Shown: positions 6,365-13,134, counted from the stretch's first letter. The stretch is 14,454 nucleotides of DNA from AC-37 sp035275105 (GCA_035275105.1 DATENL010000317.1:1-14454); one strand, 5' to 3'. A program made the numbers and translations. Notes: generated from the sequence alone by a model not told the origin.

Positions 6365-6853
6365 ATGAATCTCAAGTACCTCTCGATCTACCTGAACGAC
6401 CACCTGGCCGGCTCGACCGTCGGCGTGGAGCTGTCCAAGCGGGCGGCCTCCCAGAACGAGGGCACCGAGTACGGCGCCTTCCTATCCGAGCTCGCGCACG
6501 AGATCGCGGAGGACCGGGCCGCGCTCGAGCGGCTCATGGACCGCTTCGACGTCAAGAAGGATCGCGTGAAGACGACCGGCGCCTACCTGGGCGAGAAGGT
6601 CGGCCGCCTCAAGCCGAACGCCCACCTCACGTCGTACTCGCCGCTGAGCCGCGTCGTGGAGCTGGAGGCGCTGACGCTCGGGGTCACGGGCAAGCTCGGC
6701 CTCTGGAAGGCGCTGCTCGAGGTGGCGGACGCCGACGAGCGGCTGGACGCCGAGGAGCTGCGGGAGCTCGCCGCGCGCGCCGAGTCGCAGCAGACCGGGC
6801 TCGAGCAGCAGCGCCTCCGCGCGACGACCGAGACGTTCACCGCGCCGGAATAG
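6365..6853 (+). CDS. All-helical soluble protein of unknown function
   Basis: 162 residues, rich in Leu, Ala, Glu and Arg, with no hydrophobic segment long enough for a membrane helix. The N-terminus LKYLSIYLNDHLAGSTVGVEL (first residues 3-23, spanning H13 and E22) is followed by amphipathic helices at about 35-62, 92-122 and 124-152, so a helical bundle is likely. Scattered Glu and His residues (E42, H45, E99, E101) recall ferritin-like bundles but I cannot find a convincing pair of ExxH motifs, so iron binding is not claimed. Divergent from the cyclase and 70 nt upstream of the cysteine-rich protein gene on the same strand. Related proteins appear, as far as I recall, only as hypotheticals in actinobacteria. 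Confidence 0.75.
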   Translation: MNLKYLSIYLNDHLAGSTVGVELSKRAASQNEGTEYGAFLSELAHEIAEDRAALERLMDRFDVKKDRVKTTGAYLGEKVGRLKPNAHLTSYSPLSRVVELEALTLGVTGKLGLWKALLEVADADERLDAEELRELAARAESQQTGLEQQRLRATTETFTAPE

Positions 6854-6922
6854 CTGCTCGACTTTCGCCGGCGAACCTGGGAGGTTACGCAGGGACCTTT
6901 CAGCGCTGGAGGAGGGAGCAGC
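6853..6922 (+). promoter_or_regulatory. Structured leader upstream of the cysteine-rich protein gene
   Basis: The 70-nt gap contains several self-complementary pieces: GCTGCTC (6853-6859) pairs with GAGCAGC (6916-6922), enclosing TTCGCCGGCGAA (6864-6875, a perfect palindrome), the hairpin AACCT-GGG-AGGTT (6874-6886) and CAGCGCTG (6901-6908). The 3' arm partly covers the strong Shine-Dalgarno GGAGGAGGGAG (6908-6918 region), so folding could affect translation. It matches no riboswitch class I know. Confidence 0.3.
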
Positions 6923-6923
6923 C

Positions 6924-7859
6924 ATGCCGACGTTGCAGCCTCAACGCCTGTCCGGGCTGGTCGTCACACCGACGGTCGAGCTCGAGGGGAACATCTACCG
7001 CGCCTCGATCGCAATCGACGTCGGCGTCTCGCGCACGGGCCTCGGATCCACCCCGCCCGAGGAGGTCGCGCGGGAGGACCTCGTCGTCGAGCTGCGACAC
7101 CCGACCGAGGGAAGCTTCGAGCCGATCGCGAGTCCCGATCCCGGAGCGCTCCCGGTTCGCGCGATTCGGGTGGTGCAGGCGCGGGGCGAGTTCACCTACG
7201 GGCAGGGCGTGAACGCGCCGGCGGAGCTCGTCGTCACGCTCCGCGGCGACCAGGGCACGTTCCCCCTGACGCAGACGCTCGCCCGGACCGGCTGCCTGCG
7301 CCGCGAGCCCGAGGAGGGCCACCCGTTCCCGCGCACGCGGCCCAAGGGCCTCATCGCGGCCATCCGCGGCCTACCGAGCCCGCTGCTCAGGCGCAGGTGC
7401 TGCCCCGACCGCTTCGACGCGCCCGTCAACGCGATCGCGGACGCCGCCGTCAAGAGCGAGTCCTTCGAGATCGAGGCGGACTTCGTCGCGCGCGCCCGCC
7501 AGTGCCGCTGCGGCTGCTGCGAGTACCGCCAGTTCGTCCGCGGCACCTTCACCGACGCCGCCGGCGCAGCCGTCCGCTTCGACATGCCGTCGGGTGCCCT
7601 CGACCCGGCGAGGTACTGCGAGGACGGCGCCATCGACGAGTTCGGGGCGGGCAGCCACGGGTTCTACGGGCACCGCGACACGAGCTCGCCGGGCGACGAG
7701 TACGGCGCGCCGCACGGAAACCGGGGGTGCGACTACCGCGGGAACGAGACGCCGAGCTGCCCGCCGGCGGACGCCATGCACCTCGAGTTCCTCGGCCTCA
7801 TCGTCGACCGCTGCCGCCAGCTCGTGGTCGCCAAGCGGCAGTGGGTCGTGGACCTCTAG
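6924..7859 (+). CDS. Cysteine-rich protein of unknown function
   Basis: 311 residues; ATG preceded by a strong GGAGGAGGGAG Shine-Dalgarno. No signal peptide or membrane helix is apparent. Residues about 10-120 look beta-rich (alternating hydrophobic pattern, many Val and Thr). The second half holds eleven cysteines in the whole protein, clustered as C159-C160, CRCGCC (C194, C196, C198, C199), C232, C269, C279 and C297, together with a Gly/His/Asp/Tyr-rich stretch at 241-270 (GSHGFYGHRD and DEYGAPHGNRGC). The cluster could bind zinc or another metal, or form disulfides if exported by an unseen route. No family is recognised. It may be cotranscribed with the 162-residue gene upstream. It ends 4 nt before the convergent MFS gene's stop. 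Confidence 0.8.
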   Translation: MPTLQPQRLSGLVVTPTVELEGNIYRASIAIDVGVSRTGLGSTPPEEVAREDLVVELRHPTEGSFEPIASPDPGALPVRAIRVVQARGEFTYGQGVNAPAELVVTLRGDQGTFPLTQTLARTGCLRREPEEGHPFPRTRPKGLIAAIRGLPSPLLRRRCCPDRFDAPVNAIADAAVKSESFEIEADFVARARQCRCGCCEYRQFVRGTFTDAAGAAVRFDMPSGALDPARYCEDGAIDEFGAGSHGFYGHRDTSSPGDEYGAPHGNRGCDYRGNETPSCPPADAMHLEFLGLIVDRCRQLVVAKRQWVVDL

Positions 7860-7863
7860 CCGG

Positions 7864-9378
7864 CTAGCCGGCGAGCGACTCGACCGGCACCTCGGCGCCC
7901 GCGGGCGCCTGACGCGTGGCGCGCGCCAGGAGCAGCGTGGGGCCGAGTGCCAGGAGCCCCATGACGACCGTCCACCAGAACGTCGTCCCGAACGCGTTGG
8001 CCAGCGCATCGGCGCGCCCCGGCGGAGCCGCCCCGTGCGTCGCGGCGCCGCCCCCCAGGAGGCCGCCGCGCGCGCCCGGCACCTTCGCCGAGATCTCGTG
8101 CTGGAGGACGACGGCGAGGATCGCGGTCCCGATCGAGCCACCGACGCGCTGGACGACGTTGAGCACCGTGGTCCCCTTCGGCACCTCCGCGGTCTCCATC
8201 GTCGCGTAGGCCGCCGCCATCGCCGGCATCATCGTCGCGCCGATCCCCACTCCGCGCACGAACAGCACCGACGCGAGCCACGCGTACGGCGTGTCGGAGT
8301 CGACGACGGCGAACGGGATCGTCGACACGGTCAGCACCAGCAGTCCCACCAGCGCCACGCGCCCGCCGCCGACGCGGTCGGTCAACCGGCCGGTGAACGG
8401 CATCGCCAGCATCACCCCGAAGCCCTGCGGGGCGAGCAGCAGGCCCGCCTCGAGCGGGCTCGCGCCGCGCGCCAGCTGGTAGTAGAGCGGCATCACGAGC
8501 AGGCCGCCGAACAGCGCCGCGCCCACGAGGAAGGTGGTCGCGGAGCCCGCGGCGAACGCGCGTCCCTTGAACAGCCGCAGGTCGATCAGCGGCCGCTCGG
8601 CGCGCAGGGCGTGCCAGCAGAAGGCGACGCTGAGGGCCGCGCCGAGCACGAGCGGCAGCCAGTCACGCGTGGACCTGACCCCGCCGTGGCTCGCCACCTC
8701 CGAGAGCCCGAAGACCGCGAGCGCCAACCCGGGCGACAGCAGCGCGAGCCCCACGAGGTCGACTCGCCCGGCGTCCCGGCTCCCCTGCCCGCGCGGGAGC
8801 TGGCGGAGCCCCATCCAGATCCCGAGGATGCCGATCGGGACGTTCACGAAGAAGATCCAGCGCCACGACACGTTGTCCACGATCAGCCCGCCCAGCACCG
8901 GGCCGAGCGCCGGCGCGAGCACCATCGGGACCCCGATCACGCTCATCACGCGGCCCATCCGCCGCGGGCCGGCGGCCTGCGCGATCAGGATCATCCCGGC
9001 CGGCATGATCATCCCCCCGCCGAAGCCCTGGAGCACGCGGAAGCCGATCAGCGACCCGAGCGACCACGCGGCCCCGCACAGCGCCGAGCCCGCCACGAAC
9101 AGGACCACCGACACCAGCCACACCCGCCGCGCGCCGTAGCGCTCGGCCGCCCAGCCGGTCAGCGGGATCACCAGCGCGAGCGACAGCAGGTACCCCGTCG
9201 AGACCCACTGGACCGACCCGAGCGACGCGTCGAGGTCGTCGCCGAGCGTCCGGAGCGCGATGTTGACGATCGTCGTGTCGAGGATCGACATGATCGCCCC
9301 GACCACCACCACGGCGGCGATCGCTAGGAGGGAGCGTTCGAGCCCGAAGAAGCGGTTCTCGTCCGTCACCGCCTCCAC
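7864..9378 (-). CDS. DHA2-family (EmrB/QacA-type) MFS drug exporter, 14 helices
   Basis: 504 residues with the hallmarks of 14-helix drug:proton antiporters: helix-1 motif D1 ILDTTIVNIALRTL (D34), motif A GWAAERYGARRVW (75-87) in the first cytoplasmic loop, and motif C with GVPMVLAPALGPVLGG (149-164) in helix 5, followed by the conserved WRWIFFVNVPIG. It should export small hydrophobic or cationic compounds using the proton gradient; the substrate cannot be told from sequence. The GTG start at 9378 lies 12 nt after the stop of the SDR gene, so it is probably the last gene of the riboswitch-headed operon; a second GTG three codons in is an alternative start. Confidence 0.95.
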   Translation of the reverse strand: MEAVTDENRFFGLERSLLAIAAVVVVGAIMSILDTTIVNIALRTLGDDLDASLGSVQWVSTGYLLSLALVIPLTGWAAERYGARRVWLVSVVLFVAGSALCGAAWSLGSLIGFRVLQGFGGGMIMPAGMILIAQAAGPRRMGRVMSVIGVPMVLAPALGPVLGGLIVDNVSWRWIFFVNVPIGILGIWMGLRQLPRGQGSRDAGRVDLVGLALLSPGLALAVFGLSEVASHGGVRSTRDWLPLVLGAALSVAFCWHALRAERPLIDLRLFKGRAFAAGSATTFLVGAALFGGLLVMPLYYQLARGASPLEAGLLLAPQGFGVMLAMPFTGRLTDRVGGGRVALVGLLVLTVSTIPFAVVDSDTPYAWLASVLFVRGVGIGATMMPAMAAAYATMETAEVPKGTTVLNVVQRVGGSIGTAILAVVLQHEISAKVPGARGGLLGGGAATHGAAPPGRADALANAFGTTFWWTVVMGLLALGPTLLLARATRQAPAGAEVPVESLAG

Positions 9379-9390
9379 GTTAGGACGTGC

Positions 9391-10341
9391 CTACGCGTCC
9401 AAGTGCTCGCGGTACCACTCGTACGTCGCGGCCAACCCCCGATCCAGGTCCCAGGCGGGCGCCCAGCCGAGCTCCGAGCGGATCGCCGAAGAGTCGAGCT
9501 CCTGGCGCGCCTCGCCCTCGCCCGGCCCCGATCCGCGCACGTCCGGCTCCACGCCGTCGCCCGCCACGCGCGCCAGCCGGGCCACGATCTCCCTGACCGG
9601 CAGCGGCTCGCCGCCGCCCGCGTTCCAGGCGCGCCCGCGCTCGGCGGGATCGTCCAGCGACGCCGCGATCGCGAGGTACGCGTCGACCGCGTCCTCCACG
9701 TACAGGAACTCGCAGACCGGACTGCCGTCGGTCCGCAGGACCGGCCGCTCGCCGGCCGCCAGCGCCCTGCATGCGCCCGGGACCAGCCGCGAGAACTCGA
9801 GGTCGCCGCCGCCGTAGACGTGCGCCAGCCGCGCGACGGCCACGGGCAGCTCGAAGGTCTGCGCGTACGACCGCGCGACCAGGTCGGCCGCCGCCTTCGA
9901 CGCGCCGTACGGGGCGGTCGGCTGGAGCGGCGCGTCCTCGCGCCAGGGCGGCGCGCCGCCGCCGTACGCGAGCACGGACGAGGCCACCACGACGCGCTCG
10001 ATCTCCTCCCCCACCTCGCGCGCGGCCCGGCACGCCTCGAGCAGGGTGTAGGTGCCGCGCAGATTGGACTCCCAGGTCGAGTACGGCGACCGGCCCGCGA
10101 CCGCGGTGACCGACTGCCCGGCGAGGTGGAACACGCTCCGCACCCGGTACTCGTGCAGCACCCTCACGAGCGCCTCGTAGTCGGTCACGTCGGCGTCGAC
10201 CACGTCGCAGCGCTCCTCGATCCCCTCGGTCCTGAAGCGCGACTCCGCGCGCGAGTCGCGCCTCGGCACCACCACCTGCTCGCCGTCGGCGAGCAGCCGC
10301 TCCGCGAGCCACGCCCCGACGAACCCCTGCGCGCCGGTCAC
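9391..10341 (-). CDS. Extended SDR: NAD-dependent nucleotide-sugar epimerase/dehydratase
   Basis: 316 residues with an extended short-chain dehydrogenase fold. Visible are the dinucleotide motif TGAQGFVG (2-9), HLAGQ (72-76), the SSVLAYGG segment (121-128) and the catalytic YGASK (Y145, K149), with the usual substrate-domain pattern towards the C-terminus (NAGGGEPLPVREIV, then SELGWAP). Closest in flavour to GDP-mannose or CDP-glucose 4,6-dehydratases, but the exact sugar cannot be assigned. The first standard start is GTG 10341, which begins inside beta-strand 1; the sequence RPVL just upstream would complete that strand but has no ATG/GTG/TTG before the in-frame TAG at 10375-10377. It lies 19 nt downstream of the sulfur-carrier gene and 12 nt upstream of the MFS gene. 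Confidence 0.92.
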   Translation of the reverse strand: MTGAQGFVGAWLAERLLADGEQVVVPRRDSRAESRFRTEGIEERCDVVDADVTDYEALVRVLHEYRVRSVFHLAGQSVTAVAGRSPYSTWESNLRGTYTLLEACRAAREVGEEIERVVVASSVLAYGGGAPPWREDAPLQPTAPYGASKAAADLVARSYAQTFELPVAVARLAHVYGGGDLEFSRLVPGACRALAAGERPVLRTDGSPVCEFLYVEDAVDAYLAIAASLDDPAERGRAWNAGGGEPLPVREIVARLARVAGDGVEPDVRGSGPGEGEARQELDSSAIRSELGWAPAWDLDRGLAATYEWYREHLDA

Positions 10342-10360
10342 GAGGACCGGCCGGGTGGCG

Positions 10361-10639
10361 CTAACGGCCGCCTGCTACCGCGGGGAGGATCGTGACCTCG
10401 TCGCCGTCCTCGACCGGCGTGTCCAGCCCGTCGAGGAAGCGGATGTCCTCCCCCGCGACGTAGACGTTCACGAAGCGGCGCAGGTCGCCGTCCTCCGCGA
10501 TCCGCTCGCGCAGTCCGTCGTAGCGGTCGTAGAGCCCGTCGAGGACCTCGCCGACCGTGCCGGCCTCGTCCACCGTCGCCTCGGCCTCGCCGCCGGTGAC
10601 GCTGCGGAGCTGGGTCGGGATCTTGACGGTGACGCTCAC
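10361..10639 (-). CDS. CysO/MoaD/ThiS-family ubiquitin-like sulfur carrier
   Basis: 92 residues with a beta-grasp fold pattern, ending ILPAVAGGR. Proteins of this family are activated at a C-terminal Gly-Gly to a thiocarboxylate that donates sulfide. It resembles mycobacterial CysO from memory: VTVKIPTQLR at the N-terminus, RFVNVYV and EDIRF in the middle, and DGDEVTILPAVAGG at the end. The extra C-terminal Arg after GG means it is probably made as a precursor that a JAMM-type protease must trim, as described for the Wolinella homocysteine carrier HcyS. GTG start, 12 nt after the stop of the PLP-enzyme gene; AAGG just upstream may serve as ribosome-binding site. No ThiF/MoeZ-type activator or JAMM protease is in the window. 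It probably feeds sulfur to the adjacent PLP enzyme; that pairing is inference. Confidence 0.9.
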   Translation of the reverse strand: MSVTVKIPTQLRSVTGGEAEATVDEAGTVGEVLDGLYDRYDGLRERIAEDGDLRRFVNVYVAGEDIRFLDGLDTPVEDGDEVTILPAVAGGR

Positions 10640-10651
10640 GGGGCCTTGATC

Positions 10652-11893
10652 CTATGCAGCCGATGCGACGGGCTGCGACTCGACCTCGGACTCGAACGAG
10701 TCGAGCGTGGGCTCGATCTCGTACGACTCGAACGTGCCGCGCACGGCGTCGAGCGTCTTCAGGCCCTCGCCCGTGATCGTGAGCACCACCCGCTCGTCGG
10801 CGCCGATCTCGCCGGAGTCCGCGAGCTTGCGCAGCACAGCCGTCGTGACGCCGCCCGCGGTCTCCGTGAAGATCCCGGTCGTCTCCGCGAGCAGGCGGAT
10901 GCCGGCGCGGATCTCCTCGTCGTCGACCGCCGTCACGCCGCCGCCGGTGCGCCGCGCGAGGTCGAGCGCGTACGGCCCGTCCGCGGGGTCGCCGATCGCC
11001 AGGGACTTGGCGATCGTGTCCGGGAACCGGACCGGACGGCAGACGTCGCGGCCGGCCTCGAAGGCCGACGCGACCGGCGAGCAGCCCTCGGCCTGCGCGC
11101 CGTTGAACGTGGGGAGCTCGCCCTCGACCAGGCCGACCTCGAGCCACTCCTCGAAGCCACGGGCGATCTTCGTGAACAGCGAGCCGGACGCAACCGGCGA
11201 GATCACGCGGTCGGGGAGCTCGAACCCGAGCTGCTCGGCGACCTCGAAGCCGATCGTCTTCGAGCCCTCCGAGTAGTACGGCCTCATGTTCACGTTCACG
11301 AACGCCCACTCGCGCTCGCCCGCGAGCTGGGTGCAGAGCCGGTTGACGTCGTCGTAGCTGCCCTGGACCTTCACGAGGTGCGTGCCGTAGACGCCCGTCG
11401 CCAGCACCTTCTGCTCCTCGAGGTCGGACGGGATGAACACGTACGACTCGAGCCCCGCGGCCGCGGCGTGGGCCGCGACGGCGTTGGCCAGGTTGCCGGT
11501 CGAGGCACAGGCCACCACGCCGTAGCCGAGCTCGCGCGCCTTGGCGAGCGCGACCGTGACGACGCGGTCCTTGAACGAGTGGGTGGGGTTGGCGGCGTCG
11601 TTCTTGACCCACACCTCGCGGATGCCCAGCCGCTCGGCCAGGCGGTCGGCCCGCACGAGCGGAGTGACGCCGGCCGCCAGCGCCGTGCGCGGCGGGCGCT
11701 CGAACGGCAGGAAGTCGCCGTAGCGCCAGATCGTGGCCGGGCCGGCCTGGATGCGGCGCCGCGTCTCCTCGGCGTCCAGTCCCGAGAGGTCGTACGCCAC
11801 CTCGAGCGGACCGAAGCAGGTCTCACAGACGAATCGCGCGTCGAGCGGGTACCGCTCTCCACACTCCTTGCACTTCAGCGCTTCTACGGACAC
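10652..11893 (-). CDS. thrC: Threonine-synthase-family PLP enzyme under a SAM riboswitch; possibly a homocysteine or cysteine synthase
   Basis: 413 residues, fold type II PLP enzyme. An N-terminal zinc-ribbon (C8, C11, C23, C26) precedes the catalytic domain, a feature of the actinobacterial/archaeal type of threonine synthase. The Schiff-base lysine is K108 in NPTHSFKDR, and the PLP-phosphate/substrate loop is ASTGN (130-134). Threonine synthase converts O-phosphohomoserine to threonine. GTG start with AGGAGG 8 nt upstream. The gene is preceded by a SAM-I riboswitch and followed by a sulfur-carrier gene, neither expected for threonine supply. An alternative is a beta- or gamma-replacement enzyme that uses an activated serine or homoserine ester plus the carrier thiocarboxylate. 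By homology the name thrC is what an annotator would give; the actual reaction is open. Confidence 0.9.
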   Translation of the reverse strand: MSVEALKCKECGERYPLDARFVCETCFGPLEVAYDLSGLDAEETRRRIQAGPATIWRYGDFLPFERPPRTALAAGVTPLVRADRLAERLGIREVWVKNDAANPTHSFKDRVVTVALAKARELGYGVVACASTGNLANAVAAHAAAAGLESYVFIPSDLEEQKVLATGVYGTHLVKVQGSYDDVNRLCTQLAGEREWAFVNVNMRPYYSEGSKTIGFEVAEQLGFELPDRVISPVASGSLFTKIARGFEEWLEVGLVEGELPTFNGAQAEGCSPVASAFEAGRDVCRPVRFPDTIAKSLAIGDPADGPYALDLARRTGGGVTAVDDEEIRAGIRLLAETTGIFTETAGGVTTAVLRKLADSGEIGADERVVLTITGEGLKTLDAVRGTFESYEIEPTLDSFESEVESQPVASAA

Positions 11894-11900
11894 AGCCTTT

Positions 11901-11958
11901 GCCTCCTGTGGTCTCCGCCGCTTTGTCCTGTGACGGAGGCCTGACGGGCTCTGTCACA
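11901..11958 (-). promoter_or_regulatory. Translational expression platform of the SAM riboswitch
   Basis: On the minus strand, GCCTCC (11940-11935) is perfectly complementary to GGAGGC in the Shine-Dalgarno region (11906-11901). GTCACA (11934-11929), immediately next to it, is perfectly complementary to TGTGAC (11958-11953), which includes the 3' strand of aptamer helix P1. A simple model follows. With SAM, P1 holds TGTG, so GCCTCC masks the Shine-Dalgarno. Without SAM, TGTGAC pairs with GTCACA and the masking segment is trapped in the hairpin loop, freeing the ribosome site. There is no run of U, so control is more likely translational than by termination. Confidence 0.65.
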
Positions 11959-12044
11959 TCTCGATGGACTTGGCACCGTTTCCGCGTACTGCGGATGGTT
12001 GCCGGGGCTTCACAGGGCCATGTCCCTCCACCCCTCTCGATGCG
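11955..12044 (-). promoter_or_regulatory. SAM-I (S-box) riboswitch aptamer
   Basis: Read on the minus strand, the sequence has the conserved core of the S-box: GAGAGGGGTGGAGGGAC, then GGCCC, TGTGAAGCCCCGGCAACC, a small P3 hairpin (CCGC-AGTAC-GCGG), GGTGCCAAGTCC, and closing GATGTG. Helix P1 forms between CGCATC (12044-12039) and GATGTG (11960-11955). The GGCAACC and GGTGCCAA boxes are diagnostic of SAM-I and distinguish it from the actinobacterial SAM-IV class. It binds S-adenosylmethionine and is normally an OFF switch for methionine or cysteine genes. It ends 61 nt before the GTG start of the threonine-synthase-like gene. Confidence 0.93.
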
Positions 12045-12065
12045 AACGGCTATGTGTGGGCCGAC

Positions 12066-12095
12066 AGGATACAGGCTCCGGGGCGGGAACTACAA
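12066..12095 (-). promoter_or_regulatory. Putative promoter of the riboswitch operon
   Basis: On the minus strand TTGTAG (12095-12090) and TATCCT (12071-12066) are separated by 18 bp, a plausible -35/-10 pair. Transcription would begin near 12059, about 15 nt before the aptamer's P1 helix. The -35 overlaps TACAAT (12091-12096) on the plus strand, a possible -10 for corA. Confidence 0.45.
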
Positions 12096-12137
12096 TCCAG
12101 GGCCCCATGGCACCGATCGACGACCCGCTCATACCCG

Positions 12138-13130
12138 ATGCCGAACCTTCCGAAGCCGAGGCTGCGCCGCCCATCGCGCACGCGGGTCGAGACCGCCGCC
12201 CCTAGCGCGACCGAGCCGAACGTCGAGGTCGTCGAGCACGGCGGCCTGCGCTGGATCAACATCGAGCGGCCCGGTCCCCTGGACCGCGCCTGGCTCGAGG
12301 AGCACTTCGAGTTCCACCCGCTCGCGTACGAGGACGTCTCGTCGCGCAACCAGCGGCCGAAGGTCGACGAGTTCTCCGACCACCTCTTCATCGTGCTGCA
12401 CTTCCCGGTGTTCGACAGCGCGGTCGGGCGGCTCAACGCAGGCGAGCTGGACATCTTCGTCGGCCCGGACTTCGTGATCACGCTGCCGAACGCGCCGCTC
12501 CAGCCGGTGGAGTACCTGTTCGAGCGCTGCCGGACGAACGAGGAGTTCCGCGAGCAGCTGTTCAACCGCGGCTCGGGCTACCTGCTCTACAAGATCATCG
12601 ACGACTCGTTCGACTACTGCTTCCCGATGCTGCGGAAGATGGGCAACAAGCTCGACGCGATCGAGGGCGAGATCTTCGAGGGGCGCGCCGAGGAGATCGT
12701 GCGCGACCTCTCCAACGTCAAGCAGGAGATCATCAACTTCCGCAAGATCATCCGGCCGGAGCGGTCGGTACTGCGCGACCTCGAGCGCACGAAGCAGGTC
12801 TACCTGCCCGACGAGCACGAGCTCTACTTCGACGACATCGTCGACGCCTCGGAGCGGATCTGGGACATGCTCGAGAACTACAAGGAGGTCGTGCAGGGAC
12901 TCGAGGAGACGAACGAGTCCGTGATCTCCCACCGGCTGAACGCGAGCCTGCGGGTCCTGACCGCGTTCTCGGTCGTGCTGCTGCCACTCACGCTGATCGC
13001 GAGCGTCTTCGGCATGAACGTCGAGGTGCCCGGCGAGGGCAGCATCCACGCGTTCTGGATCATCGTCGGCTCGATGATCGGGCTCCTGGTAGGCCTGCTC
13101 GCCTACTTCCGCCGGCGCGGCTGGCTGTAG
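12138..13130 (+). CDS. corA: CorA-type magnesium/cobalt channel
   Basis: 330 residues from the ATG at 12138. CorA proteins are pentameric inner-membrane Mg2+/Co2+ channels. A soluble N-terminal domain (about 20-265) with a long charged helix leads into two C-terminal transmembrane helices (about 270-292 and 304-324). The signature GMN at 292-294 (VFGMN), ending the pore helix, is present, followed by the short EVPGEGS loop and a basic C-terminus RRRGWL. Longer in-frame readings back to 11964 would run through the antisense of the SAM riboswitch, give atypical sequence and exceed family length, so the ATG at 12138 is preferred, although no clear Shine-Dalgarno precedes it. Divergent from the riboswitch operon; its stop is 4 nt from the convergent secreted-protein gene. 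Confidence 0.95.
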   Translation: MPNLPKPRLRRPSRTRVETAAPSATEPNVEVVEHGGLRWINIERPGPLDRAWLEEHFEFHPLAYEDVSSRNQRPKVDEFSDHLFIVLHFPVFDSAVGRLNAGELDIFVGPDFVITLPNAPLQPVEYLFERCRTNEEFREQLFNRGSGYLLYKIIDDSFDYCFPMLRKMGNKLDAIEGEIFEGRAEEIVRDLSNVKQEIINFRKIIRPERSVLRDLERTKQVYLPDEHELYFDDIVDASERIWDMLENYKEVVQGLEETNESVISHRLNASLRVLTAFSVVLLPLTLIASVFGMNVEVPGEGSIHAFWIIVGSMIGLLVGLLAYFRRRGWL

Positions 13131-13134
13131 CGGC

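Noticed and set aside
6365..6853. Assigning the 162-residue helical protein as a ferritin or bacterioferritin-like iron protein
   Set aside because: A helical bundle is likely, but the paired ExxH iron ligands cannot be located convincingly.
7859..7872. Perfect 14-bp palindrome GCCGGCTAGCCGGC between the convergent cysteine-rich and MFS genes
   Set aside because: As a hairpin it has only 5 bp around a 4-nt loop and no T-run on either side, so I do not call it a terminator; short GC palindromes are common here.
7594..9327. 577-codon plus-strand reading frame over the MFS gene
   Set aside because: It crosses the end of the cysteine-rich gene and lies antisense to a textbook DHA2 transporter; the product is repetitive His/Arg/Pro-rich sequence.
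11955..12044. Possibility that the aptamer is the actinobacterial SAM-IV class
   Set aside because: The GAGAGG..GTGGAGGGAC entry, P3 position and GGTGCCAAGTCC box follow SAM-I; the extra SAM-IV pseudoknot after P1 is not apparent.
11964..12137. Longer CorA reading from ATG 11964
   Set aside because: The added 58 codons are antisense to the SAM riboswitch and its platform, and the resulting protein would be longer than usual for the family.
12107..12205. 32-codon plus-strand frame (MAPIDDPLIPDAEP...) starting 10 nt after TACAAT and overlapping the corA start
   Set aside because: Third-position G/C is lower than in the corA frame through the overlap and no homology is recognised. It could be a leader peptide but there is no supporting evidence.
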